Both the position numbers and the translations under genes were made by a program. From assembly GCF_019703515.2 (NCBI RefSeq), contig NC_059373.1:17912781-17976780 (forward strand): a stretch of 64,000 nt of DNA, given 5' to 3'. Source of the stretch: Myxocyprinus asiaticus (Eukaryota > Chordata > Actinopteri > Cypriniformes > Catostomidae). Position 1 is the first letter of the stretch. Every line of letters begins with the position of its first letter. The notes below the pieces were generated by a model. That model was not told the DNA's origin. It did not search any database and saw only the letters and a program-made list of their open reading frames with translations. This document shows positions 63,242 through 64,000 of this stretch, in pieces.

Positions 63242-63330
63242 GCCCACTTCTGTTCCAAGGTCCAGGCACACCTCTGCACCATGGTCCAGGCCCGCCTCTG
63301 CTCCACGGTCCAGGCCCGCCTCTGCTCTAT
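63231..63330 (+). repeat. 24-bp tandem repeat, four units
   Basis: Unit approximately GGTCCAGGCCCGCCTCTGCT plus CCAT, four times with increasing match to the right. Downstream of the main array, within the same LTR element. Confidence 0.8.
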
Positions 63331-63526
63331 GAGCCAGTGCTCACGCCTGCCACGGCCAATGAGTCAGCATCCACGCCTACCATGGCCAAGTCAGTGATCC
63401 TGCCATACCATGTTACAACGTCATGCCATTTAGCCACGTCAAGTCGCCACCCCCCACCCAGCTCCCTCACAGTGAACTTTGTGTTTATGTTTTGGGGCGT
63501 CGGGAGCCGCCCCTAGTGGGGGGATA

Positions 63527-63821
63527 TGTCATGTCTAGATGTGTTTTTGTTCATGTTTTGTGTTAATGTACATTGTTTGGGTGTCAAGTCAAGTCAAGTC
63601 TAGTTCATGTTTATGTTTGTTTTATTGTCAAGTGAAGTCAAGTCTAGAGTCAAGTCAAGTTTATAGTTAAGGTTCATGTTTCCTGTTCATGTTTATGTTT
63701 ATGTTTTCATTTCACATCTTGGGTTTCCAGTTTATTGATTTACTGCACCATGTAAATAAACTGCACATGGGTTCTGCTTAATTACCGTCTTCCTCTGCGT
63801 GTCATTACCAGCAATGTTACA
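63527..63821 (+). repeat. 3' LTR
   Basis: Begins TGTCATGTCTAG and ends GCAATGTTACA. Preceded directly by the polypurine tract. Same internal AAGTC motif as the 5' LTR. Confidence 0.88.
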
Positions 63822-63939
63822 ATCATATCTAGCAATAATTCAGTGAAGACTTGGAAACAATTGAGAAATGTATCTTTTTTTTACCTCAATATTTTTCCTT
63901 GGATCTGGAGTAACCGTGCTTGTATATGTAATAATTATA

Positions 63940-64000
63940 CAGTGGTGTGAAAAAGTGTTTGCCCCCTTCCTGATTTCTTATTTTTTTGCATGTTTGTCAC
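63940..64000. mobile_element. Tc1-type transposon, left terminal repeat, cut by window end
   Basis: After a TA, the sequence CAGTGGTGTGAAAAAGTGTT is the terminus of a well-known fish Tc1/mariner family. The rest lies beyond the window. Confidence 0.75.

Larger units (their letters stand above)
60711..63821 (+). mobile_element. Non-autonomous LTR retrotransposon (Ty3/gypsy gag-related)
   Basis: Two direct LTRs (281 and 295 bp) with TG..CA ends, a polypurine tract GTGGGGGGATA just before the 3' LTR and a near-match 5-bp target duplication (ATCAG/ATCAT). The interior has a gag capsid remnant, then minisatellite arrays. No protease, reverse transcriptase, RNase H or integrase is present. The sequence right after the 5' LTR (GAATACCTGACC) lacks the TGG start of a usual tRNA primer site, so the priming mode is unclear. 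The hAT copy 1 gives the empty site. Confidence 0.85.
60036..64000. mobile_element. Non-autonomous hAT-type element, copy 2, with nested insertions, right end outside window
   Basis: Starts with the same CAGGGACTAAAAACTAAATG as copy 1 and stays alignable to it: the stretch up to 60710 matches copy 1 up to about 57430, and 63822 onward matches copy 1 from about 57434. The intervening 3.1 kb is an LTR element. A Tc1 end begins at 63940 within the alignable part. The far terminal repeat is not in the window. Confidence 0.8.

Noticed and set aside
61583..63269. Several long open frames on both strands (201-223 codons on the minus strand, 223-231 on the plus strand)
   Set aside because: They are alternative readings of the 33-bp array, whose unit length is divisible by three and lacks stops in most frames. 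They are not independent genes.
49000..64000. Search for a fourth host gene in the right quarter
   Set aside because: No set of open segments with consistent splice sites and protein-family signal was found. Only transposon-derived frames show recognisable motifs.

Overview
This is vertebrate nuclear DNA: AT-rich, with GT..AG introns, microsatellites and many interspersed repeats. The repeat content (Tc1-type transposons including a Sleeping-Beauty-like family, tRNA-derived SINEs including one resembling the HAmo type, L1/Tx1-like LINEs, a hAT element and a Ty3/gypsy-related LTR element) points to a teleost fish, most likely a cypriniform. That placement rests on remembered repeat families, not on a search.

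Three host genes can be reconstructed exon by exon with an unbroken reading frame. (1) ppt1, plus strand, 2236-6052: palmitoyl-protein thioesterase 1, 9 coding exons, 303 residues. (2) cap1, minus strand, 26058-11742: adenylyl-cyclase-associated protein 1, 12 coding exons, 466 residues, with a likely untranslated first exon near 27.84-28.0 kb. (3) kiaa0319l, minus strand, 45916-29915: KIAA0319-like, a type I membrane protein with PKD repeats known in mammals as the AAV receptor; 20 coding exons, 983 residues, with a likely untranslated first exon near 48.74-48.9 kb. ppt1 and cap1 converge, as in the human 1p34 region. kiaa0319l lies directly upstream of cap1 on the same strand, with roughly 0.6 kb between its probable polyadenylation site and the cap1 promoter. 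The three products act separately (lysosomal depalmitoylation, actin turnover, membrane trafficking), so no shared pathway is implied.

Layout: 1-1.15 kb, a transposon end and a LINE fragment; 1.15-6.35 kb, ppt1; 6.37-9.85 kb, a 5'-truncated LINE with a nested SINE, inserted just past the ppt1 polyadenylation signal; 10.6-28 kb, cap1, whose 7.4 kb intron between coding exons 1 and 2 is filled by a nested pile of transposons; 28.6-48.9 kb, kiaa0319l, with SINEs, MITE-like elements and two Tc1 copies in introns; 49-64 kb, no recognisable gene, mostly repeats. At the right end two copies of a hAT element lie in tandem. The first (57.0-58.3 kb) carries a SINE. The second (from 60.04 kb) carries a 3.1 kb LTR element with a gag remnant, an 853-bp internal duplication and a large 33-bp minisatellite that is open in several frames. 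I see no CRISPR array, rRNA or genuine tRNA gene, and no complete intact transposase.
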